Assembly: GCA_028023455.1 (NCBI GenBank)
Contig: JAQFVV010012405.1
Location: forward strand, 2,731,149 to 2,795,148
DNA: 64,000 nt
Direction of reading: 5' to 3'
Source of the DNA: Epiperipatus broadwayi
Lineage: Eukaryota > Onychophora > Udeonychophora > Euonychophora > Peripatidae
Shown here: piece by piece, positions 26,545 through 34,565 of the stretch
Numbering within the stretch: position 1 is the first letter of the stretch
Layout: each line of letters opens with the position of its first letter
Translations under genes and position numbers: made by a program
Notes under the pieces: model-generated
What the model was told of the DNA's origin: nothing
The model's database searches: none
The model's input: only the letters and a program-made list of their open reading frames with translations

Positions 26545-26850
26545 TCATTCAACAATGCTAAACTTTTCTATCCTTTTTTTTTGTTTCCACTTACCATTCT
26601 CTCCAAAACATCTTTTTTTAAAGTGTACTTTCTTCTTAATATTTATTCAATACAGTTACTCTTTCTATTTTTAATTTCCTCAATCAAACTTCCTTCTTTA
26701 TTTACTCTTTTCAAAATTTCTTCATTTGTTTTATTCATCCAATTCATTTTTTTCATTCTTCTATGTGATCACATCTCAAAGGCTTCCAATTTCTTCCTAA
26801 ATTTATTATTCATTGTCCACATTCCATAACCATAAAGTAATACACTCCAT
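26545..26850 (-). pseudogene. LINE C-terminal relic, second RTE-like subfamily
   Basis: Minus strand reads YGYGMWTMNNKFRKKLEAFEM, a stop, then SHRRMKKMNW and KTNEEILKRVNKEGSLIEEI. This is the signature 'YGxExWTlnxxxxkrLeAFEMWxxRRMlrIxWtdxxtNEEvLxRv' found after RT in many animal non-LTR elements, and differs from the adjacent relic's version. A stop at the conserved Trp and loss of frame afterwards show it is dead. Confidence 0.65.
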
Positions 26851-26854
26851 CATT

Positions 26855-28060
26855 ATCATTTTCAACCATTATTAATCTATTGCAGGATGAAAGTCTCTCC
26901 CAATTCAATCCATCTCTGATCTCTAGGCTTTTATCTCCACATCTCTCCAGAATACTTCAAAAATGATTTCATCCATATATCTCACATATGCTCTATTTCT
27001 AGGTCTTTTACAATCTCTTGGAATCCAATTTAATATTTCAATTGATCCCTTTCTAACAATAAGTCCAGCACAACTCCACTTCAGTCTTTTAATTTTTTCA
27101 ATTATGTCAATAACATTTGTTTCATCTCCTACCCATGTATTTCATTTTTGATCTTTTCCTGTTATTCCTAACATGTATTTTTCCATATTTTGTTGAGTGG
27201 TCTGAAGTCTTTCTATTGCTTTTTTGTTAAATGTCCAAGTCTCAGATTCATAAATAAGAACTAGTAAAACAATATTTGTTTAAAAACCTTTCTTTTCAAC
27301 ATATAGGCATATTTCTTTTTAATATTAAGTTATTTCTACCAAAAGCATTCCAAACAAGTTTAATTCTATGAGTAACTTCATCCATTATATTTCCATCTGT
27401 AGTAATAATTTGACCATGATATTTGTAGTTGTTAGCTTCTAACTCATCATTATCAATCCTTATTTTTTTCTTTTGAGACAGTGCATAGAACATTACTTTA
27501 GTCTTTTTTAACATTTCTTTTAATCTTAGTTTCTTACTTTCATCTGATAAATTTTGCAACATTTCTTGAATGAAGCTCTAAAACATTATTTGCAAAAACA
27601 TTATTTGCAAAAACAACTACATCACTTAAATAATCTTCATTTACTTTTACTCCCTTAGCTTCCCATTTTAATCTGCAAAATATTTCTTGCAAAACTGCTG
27701 TAAAAGACTTTTGAGATATGGAGCAACCCTGCCATAAACTCTTTTTAATATTAATCTTCCTAGTATCATTATGTAATCTAATTGTTGCCATTTTTCTACA
27801 CTTTATACATAGCATTTAATTAATCTTTTCATTAATTCTGTCTTCAAAGGTTCACAAAATATTTTCTCACATAGTAATACATGAGTAATCTAATGATTGA
27901 AAATTATGCGTATTGTTGATATTTTTTCACATATGGATTAGTTGCAACCAACACATTTGTATAAAGACTTCTATCTAAAACTGTTAGATATGATTCCATT
28001 GATAAAATTAATTCATTTTTACCATCAACCTCTGGTCATTTCCTCCATGCTTTATTTCAA
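26855..28060 (-). pseudogene. RTE-type LINE relic (RT palm to C-terminus)
   Basis: Best preserved RTE relic here. On the minus strand, 27540-27815 is open for 91 codons and reads KMATIRLHNDTRKINIKKSL then WQGCSISQKSFTAVLQEIF, the RT 'vRQGDsiSPkLFtavLe' motif B, with the Asp replaced by Cys. The catalytic DD motif C is degraded to an ANNV stretch, repeated by an in-frame duplication (VVVFANNVFANNVLEL). 27296-27562 (88 codons, shifted frame) continues with LSDESKKLRLKEMLKKTKVM and the YHGQIITTDGNIMDEVTHRI thumb region. Downstream to about 26870 come LQTTQQNMEKYMLGITGK and VIDIIEKIKRLKW in further frames. Upstream of 27815 it fades out. Not functional. Confidence 0.78.
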
Positions 28061-28360
28061 TTCCAAAAGTGTATAAATATGATAAGTGAAACAGATAAAT
28101 ATTTTCATAGACAAATTAGATTTTTATAAGCTTACAATAATATTAATTTGTAATAAATAATATAAAGATTATTAAAATATGATATAGAATATAGGTTGGT
28201 ACACTTTTGAGATGGAAGAGCCAATTCTGTCCCTTATTTGAGAACTGTAAATATATTTTTACAAATAAAGAAGATTTAATGTAGTGTTATAACAAGTTAT
28301 TATATTAATTGTTATTTAATGAAAAAAAAAATCACAAAAAATTGCTTTCATTGATTTTAA
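28061..28360. other. AT-rich spacer next to hAT relic
   Basis: Probably the 3' part (minus strand) of the hAT element whose last coding remnant starts at 28361. No terminal inverted repeat identified. Confidence 0.35.
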
Positions 28361-28851
28361 TCAGTGTGAGCAATAATCTTGAATTTCCTTAGAAAGTTTC
28401 TGTATAAGTGCTTTATAAATAATCGTTTTTAATTTAAGGCATGGTTCCAAGCTGGCATTAGTAATTTGGCTTCTCAATTTATATTTAATCAAATTCATGT
28501 TAGAAAATGATTGCTCACACATACTGAGAGAATCAGATGCAAATTTTTTCAACTCATGATATGAATTCACAAGACTTTTCCAAGTATTGAAAATCATTGA
28601 ATTTGACTTCTGTAGTTGTTTTATATCATTCTATTTGTGCTGTGAAAATACACATTTTCTTTTTTCCATTTCTATTTCAGCACCAAGTGTACCAATATGT
28701 GTTCTATAAGTCTTTGCTTGTCAAGTCCAGAAATTGTATTTCAAAATTAGCTGTGTCACTATTAAATGAAACATTTAATTCCCTTCACATTGGAATTAAG
28801 AGGATTTGTAATTAAAGCTAAAATCACTTTCAATCATCATTTATGAATTTC
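28361..28851 (-). pseudogene. hAT transposase C-terminal fragment (GTF2IRD2/ZBED-like)
   Basis: The 78-codon frame 28361-28597 (minus) reads KKFASDSLSMCEQSFSNMNL followed by IKYKLRSQITNASLEPCLK. This is the hAT C-terminal dimerisation motif ('xxxGSTyxCEqxFSxMnxiKsKxRsrLTdexLxxxLr') as seen in domesticated hAT genes such as GTF2IRD2, ZBED and FAM200. The rest of the gene lies on the far side of a Penelope-like insertion, at 31165-33123. Stops and frameshifts show it was already decayed or decayed since. Confidence 0.7.
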
Positions 28852-28867
28852 TAATATCTTTAAAGTA
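28852..28867. repeat. Target-site duplication, left (PLE1)
   Basis: TAATATCTTTAAAGTA, repeated exactly at 31149-31164. The pair brackets the first Penelope-like insertion and lies within hAT-derived sequence. Confidence 0.85.
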
Positions 28868-28906
28868 TTAAAGATTTTAAGACTTCTCATTTGATAATTT
28901 ATATAC
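28868..28906. repeat. One-sided 39-bp terminal extension of PLE1
   Basis: Absent from the right end but present, with three or four differences, at the left end of PLE2 (32412-32450). Its recurrence in two independent insertions, each right after the target duplication, shows it is part of the element and not host flank. Confidence 0.8.
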
Positions 28907-29082
28907 AAAATTAACAAAGCGTATGCCACACTTGAATGAGAAGCTATAAAGATACACAGAAATTATTACACGCTAAGCGCTTTCGAGGTCTTTTGCCTCA
29001 TATTCATAGCGGTACTGTGAGCTGCAGAATGAAAAAATAGGGCAAGGGAAACAAAACAGTATGCAAAGCATATGCAAATGAA

Positions 29083-29502
29083 CTAGATAGTCCAACGTTT
29101 GGAGATGTCAAAGCAGGTATCTCGTCTATTGATGGAGTTATTATTGCCATTAATAAAATATGCTTCTCTGATTTTCCGCTTGATGTCATTTTTCTCAATA
29201 CAGACTATTTTAGGGCTGGAAGGTTCAAACAAATGTCCTGTCTTCTTGGAATGCTCTAAAAATGTTGATGAATTATCATTGTTTTTCATGGCTCTATTAT
29301 ATGTATATCTGTGTTGTGCTGTCCTGTTGATTATGCCTGCCTTGGTTTCTCCAAAATAAATGGCCCGGCAACCAGGTTGTGGGCAAGCTATGCTGTAAAC
29401 GACATGGGGAGTCTGAGAAGGTTCAATTTTGTCCTTAGAGTTATTGATTAGACGATTAGTGCATGGGGGTGTATGAAAGCTAATTTTAAATTTATTGGCC
29501 AA
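29083..29502 (-). pseudogene. GIY-YIG endonuclease fragment in inverted arm of PLE1
   Basis: 139 codons on the minus strand, identical in protein sequence to the last 139 codons of the frame ending at 30966. It covers the linker and whole GIY-YIG domain but has no RT. It begins at an internal Met (MANKFKISFHTP) created because the inverted copy is truncated; the residue before the shared sequence differs from the full copy, where Leu-Ala-Asn is read. It is a dead-end copy formed by the insertion mechanism. Confidence 0.8.
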
Positions 29503-29632
29503 AACCTTGATTAATTGATAGGAGATTTTAGGTATGTGGGGAAGAGTAATATATGGAAGTTTAATATTGTTTTTATTGTCAGTGATTTTCCTATAAAATT
29601 GTTTGATTTTATTGTTAATAGTGTTGAGTTTA

Positions 29633-29815
29633 TTATTTTCAAACCGCGAAAATGGTTAATCAACTATTAATAGACAGCTTGGGCTTTGGAAATTATTCTG
29701 TTAATTCGTCCTTTCAAGTTGTGGAAAAAATCAAAAAAGCCACGATCGAAAACAACTTCTATATGACTACCCTTGACGTCAAAGAATTATACGGATCGGT
29801 GGACAGAAAACCAAT
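29633..29815 (+). pseudogene. PLE1 reverse transcriptase, 5' part (frame-shifted)
   Basis: Open in another frame from the junction with the inverted arm. The Met at 29652 is internal, not a true start. It contains TTLDVKELYGSV, RT motif A with the first catalytic Asp. The frame must shift by one at about 29797-29812 to enter the 397-codon frame. The N-terminal part of a full-length Penelope ORF is missing here, removed by 5' truncation. Confidence 0.75.
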
Positions 29816-30966
29816 CTATTCAAATCATCCAACAAGAACTTACCAACACGATGTCAGCTGAACGCATTAATTTCATCATTACATTTTTAACATGGATGGA
29901 TAAACATATATATACAACATTTGAGCACATTTGGTACAATATGAAAAGTGGTTGGCCTATGGGCCTCCCCCTCAGTGGAATCGTAACCAGCATTTTCCTT
30001 AATCACTACGAAAGACTAATCGTGTCCAAATATCAAGCTGACAGCCCTCACACTATATACATGCGGTACGTAGATGATATATTTATTTTAGCCAACCAGC
30101 ACACTATAAATAGTATTACACAAGAGTTAACACATAATACTAATCTAACTATCAATTCCACAACAGAAGACGCATTCCAAAGTCTAAATTACCTTGACCT
30201 TAGGTTAACACGCGATGAGAGAGGTATAAATTATTCAATGATAATAAAGCCCTTTGAAATCAGAGGCTTTATACACCCACACTCCAACTCTCCAAGCTCT
30301 CACAAATTGGCAGGCCTGCAAGCATTTTTATATAGAAATATGCAGCTGTGCAAGTTTGAGGCAGATAGAAAGAATAATATACATCTTTACACCCAAGACC
30401 TACTACAAGCAGGCTATAAACTCAACACTATTAACAATAAAATCAAACAATTTTATAGGAAAATCACTGACAATAAAAACAATATTAAACTTCCATATAT
30501 TACTCTTCCCCACATACCTAAAATCTCCTATCAATTAATCAAGGTTTTGGCCAATAAATTTAAAATTAGCTTTCATACACCCCCATGCACTAATCGTCTA
30601 ATCAATAACTCTAAGGACAAAATTGAACCTTCTCAGACTCCCCATGTCGTTTACAGCATAGCTTGCCCACAACCTGGTTGCCGGGCCATTTATTTTGGAG
30701 AAACCAAGGCAGGCATAATCAACAGGACAGCACAACACAGATATACATATAATAGAGCCATGAAAAACAATGATAATTCATCAACATTTTTAGAGCATTC
30801 CAAGAAGACAGGACATTTGTTTGAACCTTCCAGCCCTAAAATAGTCTGTATTGAGAAAAATGACATCAAGCGGAAAATCAGAGAAGCATATTTTATTAAT
30901 GGCAATAATAACTCCATCAATAGACGAGATACCTGCTTTGACATCTCCAAACGTTGGACTATCTAG
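29773..30966 (+). CDS. Penelope-like RT + GIY-YIG endonuclease, 397 codons (5'-truncated)
   Basis: Encodes most of the RT catalytic core and a complete C-terminal endonuclease. The first ~15 residues from the nominal Met are out of the true frame; RT homology begins around residue 12. Visible motifs: MGLPLSGIVTSIFLNHYE (motif B, about residues 63-80), MRYVDDIFIL (motif C with both Asp, about 97-106) and LNYLDLRL (motif D/E, about 139-146). The C-terminal ~110 residues form the GIY-YIG nuclease: VVYSIAC and AIYFGET stand for the GIY and YIG strands, separated by CPQPGC, followed by an Arg, the TAQHR helix and the REAYFI segment with the conserved Glu. GIY-YIG plus RT defines endonuclease-bearing Penelope-like retroelements. 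Such enzymes nick target DNA and prime reverse transcription in the nucleus. The catalytic residues look intact, but truncation and a frameshift make this copy non-autonomous. Confidence 0.85.
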   Translation: MTSKNYTDRWTENQSIQIIQQELTNTMSAERINFIITFLTWMDKHIYTTFEHIWYNMKSGWPMGLPLSGIVTSIFLNHYERLIVSKYQADSPHTIYMRYVDDIFILANQHTINSITQELTHNTNLTINSTTEDAFQSLNYLDLRLTRDERGINYSMIIKPFEIRGFIHPHSNSPSSHKLAGLQAFLYRNMQLCKFEADRKNNIHLYTQDLLQAGYKLNTINNKIKQFYRKITDNKNNIKLPYITLPHIPKISYQLIKVLANKFKISFHTPPCTNRLINNSKDKIEPSQTPHVVYSIACPQPGCRAIYFGETKAGIINRTAQHRYTYNRAMKNNDNSSTFLEHSKKTGHLFEPSSPKIVCIEKNDIKRKIREAYFINGNNNSINRRDTCFDISKRWTI

Positions 30967-31037
30967 TTCATTTGCATATGCTTTGCATACTGTTTTGTTT
31001 CCCTTGCCCTATTTTTTTGTTCTGCAGCTCACAGTAC

Positions 31038-31079
31038 CGCTATGAATATGAGGCAAAAGACCTCTAAAGCGCTTAGCGT
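31038..31079 (+). other. Double-hairpin motif in PLE terminal region
   Basis: Reads 'gctatgaatatgaggcaaaa', then 'gacctctaaagcgcttagcg'. GAGG pairs with CCTC around an AAAAGA-type loop, and CGC pairs with GCG around TTA. The left arm copy (28971-29012, minus) and PLE2 copies (about 32513-32556 minus; 33002-33044 plus) read ..CCTCGAAAGCGC or ..CCTTGAAAGCGC. The hairpin-GAAA-short-hairpin order recalls the 3' half of a hammerhead ribozyme, which Penelope elements commonly carry, but no CUGANGA core precedes it. Confidence 0.35.
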
Positions 31080-31148
31080 GTAATAATTTCTGTGTATCTT
31101 TATAGCTTCTCATTCAAGTGTGGCATACGCTTTGTTAATTTTGTATAT

Positions 31149-31164
31149 TAATATCTTTAAAGTA
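31149..31164. repeat. Target-site duplication, right (PLE1)
   Basis: Exact copy of 28852-28867. Confidence 0.85.
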
Positions 31165-32398
31165 AAGATTCTTTCATGTTTAAAATTGCTGTCTTAAAAT
31201 AATCTTTGTTAATGAAGGCATTGTTGTCTTGGTGGTATTAAGACAAGTTTGGAAAATGAACTAAAGTGCTTTTCTCTAATTTTCAGTGAACAAAATCCAA
31301 TTTCTTTTCAAATGGAATAACTTCCATCATTAGAAAAGCAGTATTTTCTTTGCCGTTCAATTTACAATTAAGCTGATTCAGTTGTGATGTAATATTCACT
31401 TAAGTACACCTTTTCCTAACTACTGATCTGATAATTCTGAATAAATACTATTGCTATCAATGCAAAACAATTTAACATAATTATCTCTGGAAAGCCATTG
31501 AACCCTGTTTTTTTTAGAAGATCTGAATACTCACTTTCCATTTTACTTAGCAATTCTTTAAATTGCCTTGTTGCAATAAAATTGGTAATCATGATTACCA
31601 ATTCCATAATTTTATTGATTTCTTTATAAAATATTTGTTCATAAAGTATTTCCTGATAAATATATATAATGGAAAGAAATCAATGTATAATGTTTTAAAA
31701 AAAATGTTGTAATTGACAATTTTATTAAGTGGAATATGATTTTTTTTAAGCATTCAAGGACAGCATTTGCTATGTACTTACCATTTTGGACTTGATTGGT
31801 AATAATCCCAAAGAGTCTCTTGGACCCTCAGATGATATATGTTGCACAAAAAGGGAACCTAGGCTGTGTCCTTGATGTCACAAGAATCATCTACCACAAT
31901 TGACAAAACTGAAGCTAATTTAATATCTTTGACTTGTTGATTGGTCATATTTGAGGACATTTTAACTGTCCTATCTGTTTTGGCAAATAAGGATAAATTT
32001 TGTATTTTAGTTAAAATCTCTGCTTTGTTTTTGAAATCCTGAAAAAATTCTGCAGATAACATTACCAAAACAACATTTTAAATATTTATCATAGGTGAAT
32101 GGTTTTACTCTCTCATTAATCTCCTGATTCACTACAAAGTTTGCAATATTAACATCACTAGCAGACTGTTTCCAATAAGAACTTTGATTCTTTTGTTCTT
32201 TTTCTCATGTCATTAATAGGAAATTTTCTGGGAAATGTGGCATATTTTGTTGTGAAGTGTCTCAAATTTGACTTTATGTTGTGTGCAATTTTTTGGCAAA
32301 AGGACAGGCTAGAAGACCATCTGAATTTAAGGTAAATGCAAAAGGCTAATTTTTTATAGTCACAATGCTTATCTATTGTTGTTGTTAGTGAAAAATAT
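31165..32398 (-). pseudogene. hAT transposase, N-terminal to central part, decayed
   Basis: Continues the gene interrupted by PLE1. Reading down the minus strand from 32398: 32158-32398 resembles the zinc-finger region of GTF2IRD2/ZBED-type hAT proteins, where a CQK-x-H pattern leads to NIKSNLRHFTTKYATFPRKF ('xxSNLxRHFxTkHaxFxxkFP'). 31859-32068 (69 codons) contains [24 protein letters not shown], like the 'lalDEStDxxdtaql' start of the hAT DDE catalytic region. After that, fragments such as VIPFEKKLDFVH are spread over frames down to PLE1. The insertion at 28852 separates the C-terminal motif. Many stops. Confidence 0.65.
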
Positions 32399-32411
32399 CT
32401 TAAAACAATAT
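32399..32411. repeat. Target-site duplication, left (PLE2)
   Basis: CTTAAAACAATAT, repeated exactly at 33111-33123. Confidence 0.8.
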
Positions 32412-33110
32412 TAAAGATTTTAAGACTTCTCATTCGATAATTTAATCTACAAAATTAACAAAGCGTATGCCACACTTGAATGAGAAGCTATAACGATATA
32501 CAGAAATTATTCTACGCTAAGCGCTTTCAAGGTCTTTTGCCTCATATTCATAGCGATACTGTGAGCTGCAGAATGAAAAAACAGGGCAAGGGAAACAAAA
32601 CAGTATGCAAAGCATATGCAAATGAACTAGATAGTCCAACGTTTGGAGATGTCAAAGCAGGTATCTCGTCTATTGATGGAGTTATTATTGCCATTAATAA
32701 AATATGCTTCTCTGATTTTCCGCTTGAAAAACAATGATAATTCATCAACATTTTTAGAGCATTCCAAGAAGACAGGACATTTGTTTGAACCTTCCAGCCC
32801 TAAAATAGTCTGTATTGAGAAAAATGACATCAAGCAGAAAATCAGAGAAGCATATTTTATTAATGGCAATAATAACTCCATCAATAGACGAGATACCTGC
32901 TTTGACATCTCCAAACGTTGGACTATCTAGTTCATTTGCATATGCTTTGCATACTGTTTTGTTTCCCTTGCCCTGTTTTTTCATTCTGCAGCTCACAGTA
33001 CCGCTATGAATATGAGGCAAAAGACCTTGAAAGCGCTTAGCGTAGAATAATTTCTGTGTATCGTTATAGCTTCTCATTCAAGTGTGGCATACGCTTTGTT
33101 AATTTTGTAG
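32412..33110. mobile_element. Penelope-like element 2 (PLE2), minimal inverted dimer
   Basis: A 699-bp insertion between exact 13-bp duplications. It has the same 39-bp left extension as PLE1 (32412-32450), an inverted 3' end (32451-32726, minus) and a forward 3' end (32727-33110, plus), joined directly with no RT between them. Both arms encode the C-terminus of the GIY-YIG region (ending DTCFDISKRWTI). The forward arm starts at the KNNDNSSTFLEH position of the protein, the inverted arm nearer the end. It is a few percent different from PLE1 (for example Lys to Arg or Gln changes), so it is a separate insertion of the same family. Confidence 0.85.
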
Positions 33111-33123
33111 CTTAAAACAATAT
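33111..33123. repeat. Target-site duplication, right (PLE2)
   Basis: Exact copy of 32399-32411. Confidence 0.8.
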
Positions 33124-33876
33124 ATTTTATTTTCCATATTATATCTATGTTGAGCAACTACACAAAAACAATTACATGTATTTCCTCTATGTTCCCTGCT
33201 TAGAGAGAGTACCCATTTGCTCACTTATTAATTTTTTTGTTGGTCTGCTTTGCTTACTATGTACTCTACCATTCTCTCTGAAAATTATCATCACATTTGC
33301 TTTCCCTTCCCTGACATCATGCTTAATGCATTTTACTGCCTTGAAACTTTGCAAAACCTATAAAACAAATGAAATCACTATTTATGAATGAAATCTTTTA
33401 AATTTTTTATAAATAAACCTATGATAGTTTATTTTCAATTTTTCTTCAGACACACACACCAACCCCTGATATAAAATAAAGATTTAACTGTAAAAATAAA
33501 ATGTTTCAAATATGAACAAAACTGCCACTAGATCTTTAACAAAGAATGGGGGGAGTTGCTTAGAGGAAGAATTAAATTCTGATTTCAAATATTTTATGAT
33601 TGATATTTGAACTTGCACAATTGACAAAGTTGTTATCTTCTGTTGAATCTTGATTTAGTAAATTCATATAAACATGTGAAAAATAAAATAAATTTAAGTT
33701 AGTACACTTTATGTTATATTATCAATATTTTCTTTTAAAAATTATCTAGTTAGTAAACCTTTTATTTATTTATTTTGTTGTTCTATCACATTTCAAAAAA
33801 TGTCCATCTTTTTTTTTTTTGTGTGTGAAAATATAACTTATTGAAATAAAATAAGATTATTAAATATAGGGTGTAG
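33124..33876. other. Spacer, probably 5' part of the hAT element
   Basis: Between the PLE2 duplication and the LINE duplication. The first part should be the continuation of the hAT gene upstream of its zinc finger on the minus strand; no convincing peptide remains. Poly(T) at about 33810-33821. The 71-codon plus frame at 33176 shows no domain. Confidence 0.4.
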
Positions 33877-33889
33877 TTGATTATCATTA
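33877..33889. repeat. Target-site duplication at LINE 3' side
   Basis: TTGATTATCATTA immediately before the poly(T) at 33890; repeated exactly at 37596-37608. Confidence 0.85.
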
Positions 33890-33918
33890 GTTTTTTTTTT
33901 TTAGTTTCAATAATATAC

Positions 33919-33924
33919 TTTATT
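33919..33924 (-). promoter_or_regulatory. Polyadenylation signal of LINE
   Basis: AATAAA on the minus strand, about 16 bases before the poly(A) tail. Confidence 0.7.
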
Positions 33925-34181
33925 GTACGAATTAGATTACATGAATTTGTTGTTAACCAAAGTTACATTGTTGAAAATACATGGTTTAAAACTATATAGC
34001 TTTAGAACAAACAGAAAGAATAATTAAAGAAAGGGATATGTTAAACAAACAACAACAAAATAGTTGTTCTTGTTACAGAAAAGTCATAATTTGTTTTTAG
34101 GTTATGTTTTGTTTCAGGTTTTTAATAGTGACCATGTAGCAGCAAATATATATGGGTGTGCAATTTTGCCATCTCTGGCCT

Positions 34182-34550
34182 TTAATTCTTTGAGAATGTG
34201 GCTGAGTTCTTTGTGGTATTGTCTCCAAGGCAGAAAGTACATCTGTTGCACCAGAAACTATATAAACAAAAAGTTGCCGCACGAGCTGCTGGTATTGAGC
34301 TTTTACTGAGTACCTCTAATAGGTTATCAAGTGTGATGTTATTTTGTCTATATGTGTTAATCATAATTTCTTGGGTATTTGTTAGACCTATGCAGGTGTG
34401 AAATAGGTGCTGTTGTGTTTCTTCTTCCCTGTGGCACAGGGAACAAACAGCATCAATTTTGTTGTAAAATCTGCGGTATTTAAGGAAATAGGAGGTAGGT
34501 AGAGCATGAAGATTTAACTTTAAAAGAAAGTCAAAAAATTTGGGTTCCAT
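34182..34550 (-). pseudogene. LINE C-terminal domain with zf-RVT knuckle
   Basis: 122 codons in a frame shifted from the RT frame. Near residue 30 it reads YNKIDAVCSLCHREEETQQH then LFHTC, a C-x2-C...H-x4-C knuckle (zf-RVT type) found at the end of ORF2 in many LINEs. It is preceded by the usual 'LxLHALPTxxFLkYR' stretch. In intact elements this part is fused to RT and is thought to help bind the template RNA or target. The frameshift from the preceding frame lies between 34550 and 34570. The nominal Met is internal. Confidence 0.75.
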
Positions 34551-34565
34551 TGACCACTTTTTAAA

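Larger units (their letters stand above)
28868..31148 (+). mobile_element. Penelope-like element 1 (PLE1), 5'-truncated with inverted 3' copy
   Basis: A 2,281-bp insertion between exact 16-bp duplications. From left: a 39-bp one-sided extension (28868-28906); an inverted copy of the element's 3' end (about 28907-29632, minus); then the forward element, starting inside the RT domain at about 29633 and ending at 31148. The inverted arm matches 30417-31148 nearly perfectly, with identical protein over 139 codons, so the insertion looks recent. This composite with partial inverted copies and a short extension at one end is typical of Penelope elements as I recall them from the literature. Confidence 0.88.

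Noticed and set aside
26581-26829. 82-codon hydrophobic plus-strand ORF suggesting a membrane protein
   Set aside because: It is the antisense of a LINE C-terminal relic; the hydrophobicity comes from T-richness.
29099-29359. 86-codon plus-strand ORF beginning MEMSKQVSRLLME, repeated at 30690-30950 (minus)
   Set aside because: It is the antisense shadow of the GIY-YIG coding sequence in each PLE arm; same for the 64-codon ORFs that also recur with the arms.
32480-33077. Several 64-107-codon ORFs on both strands of PLE2
   Set aside because: Arise from the inverted-repeat arms of the minimal PLE dimer; none is a full domain.
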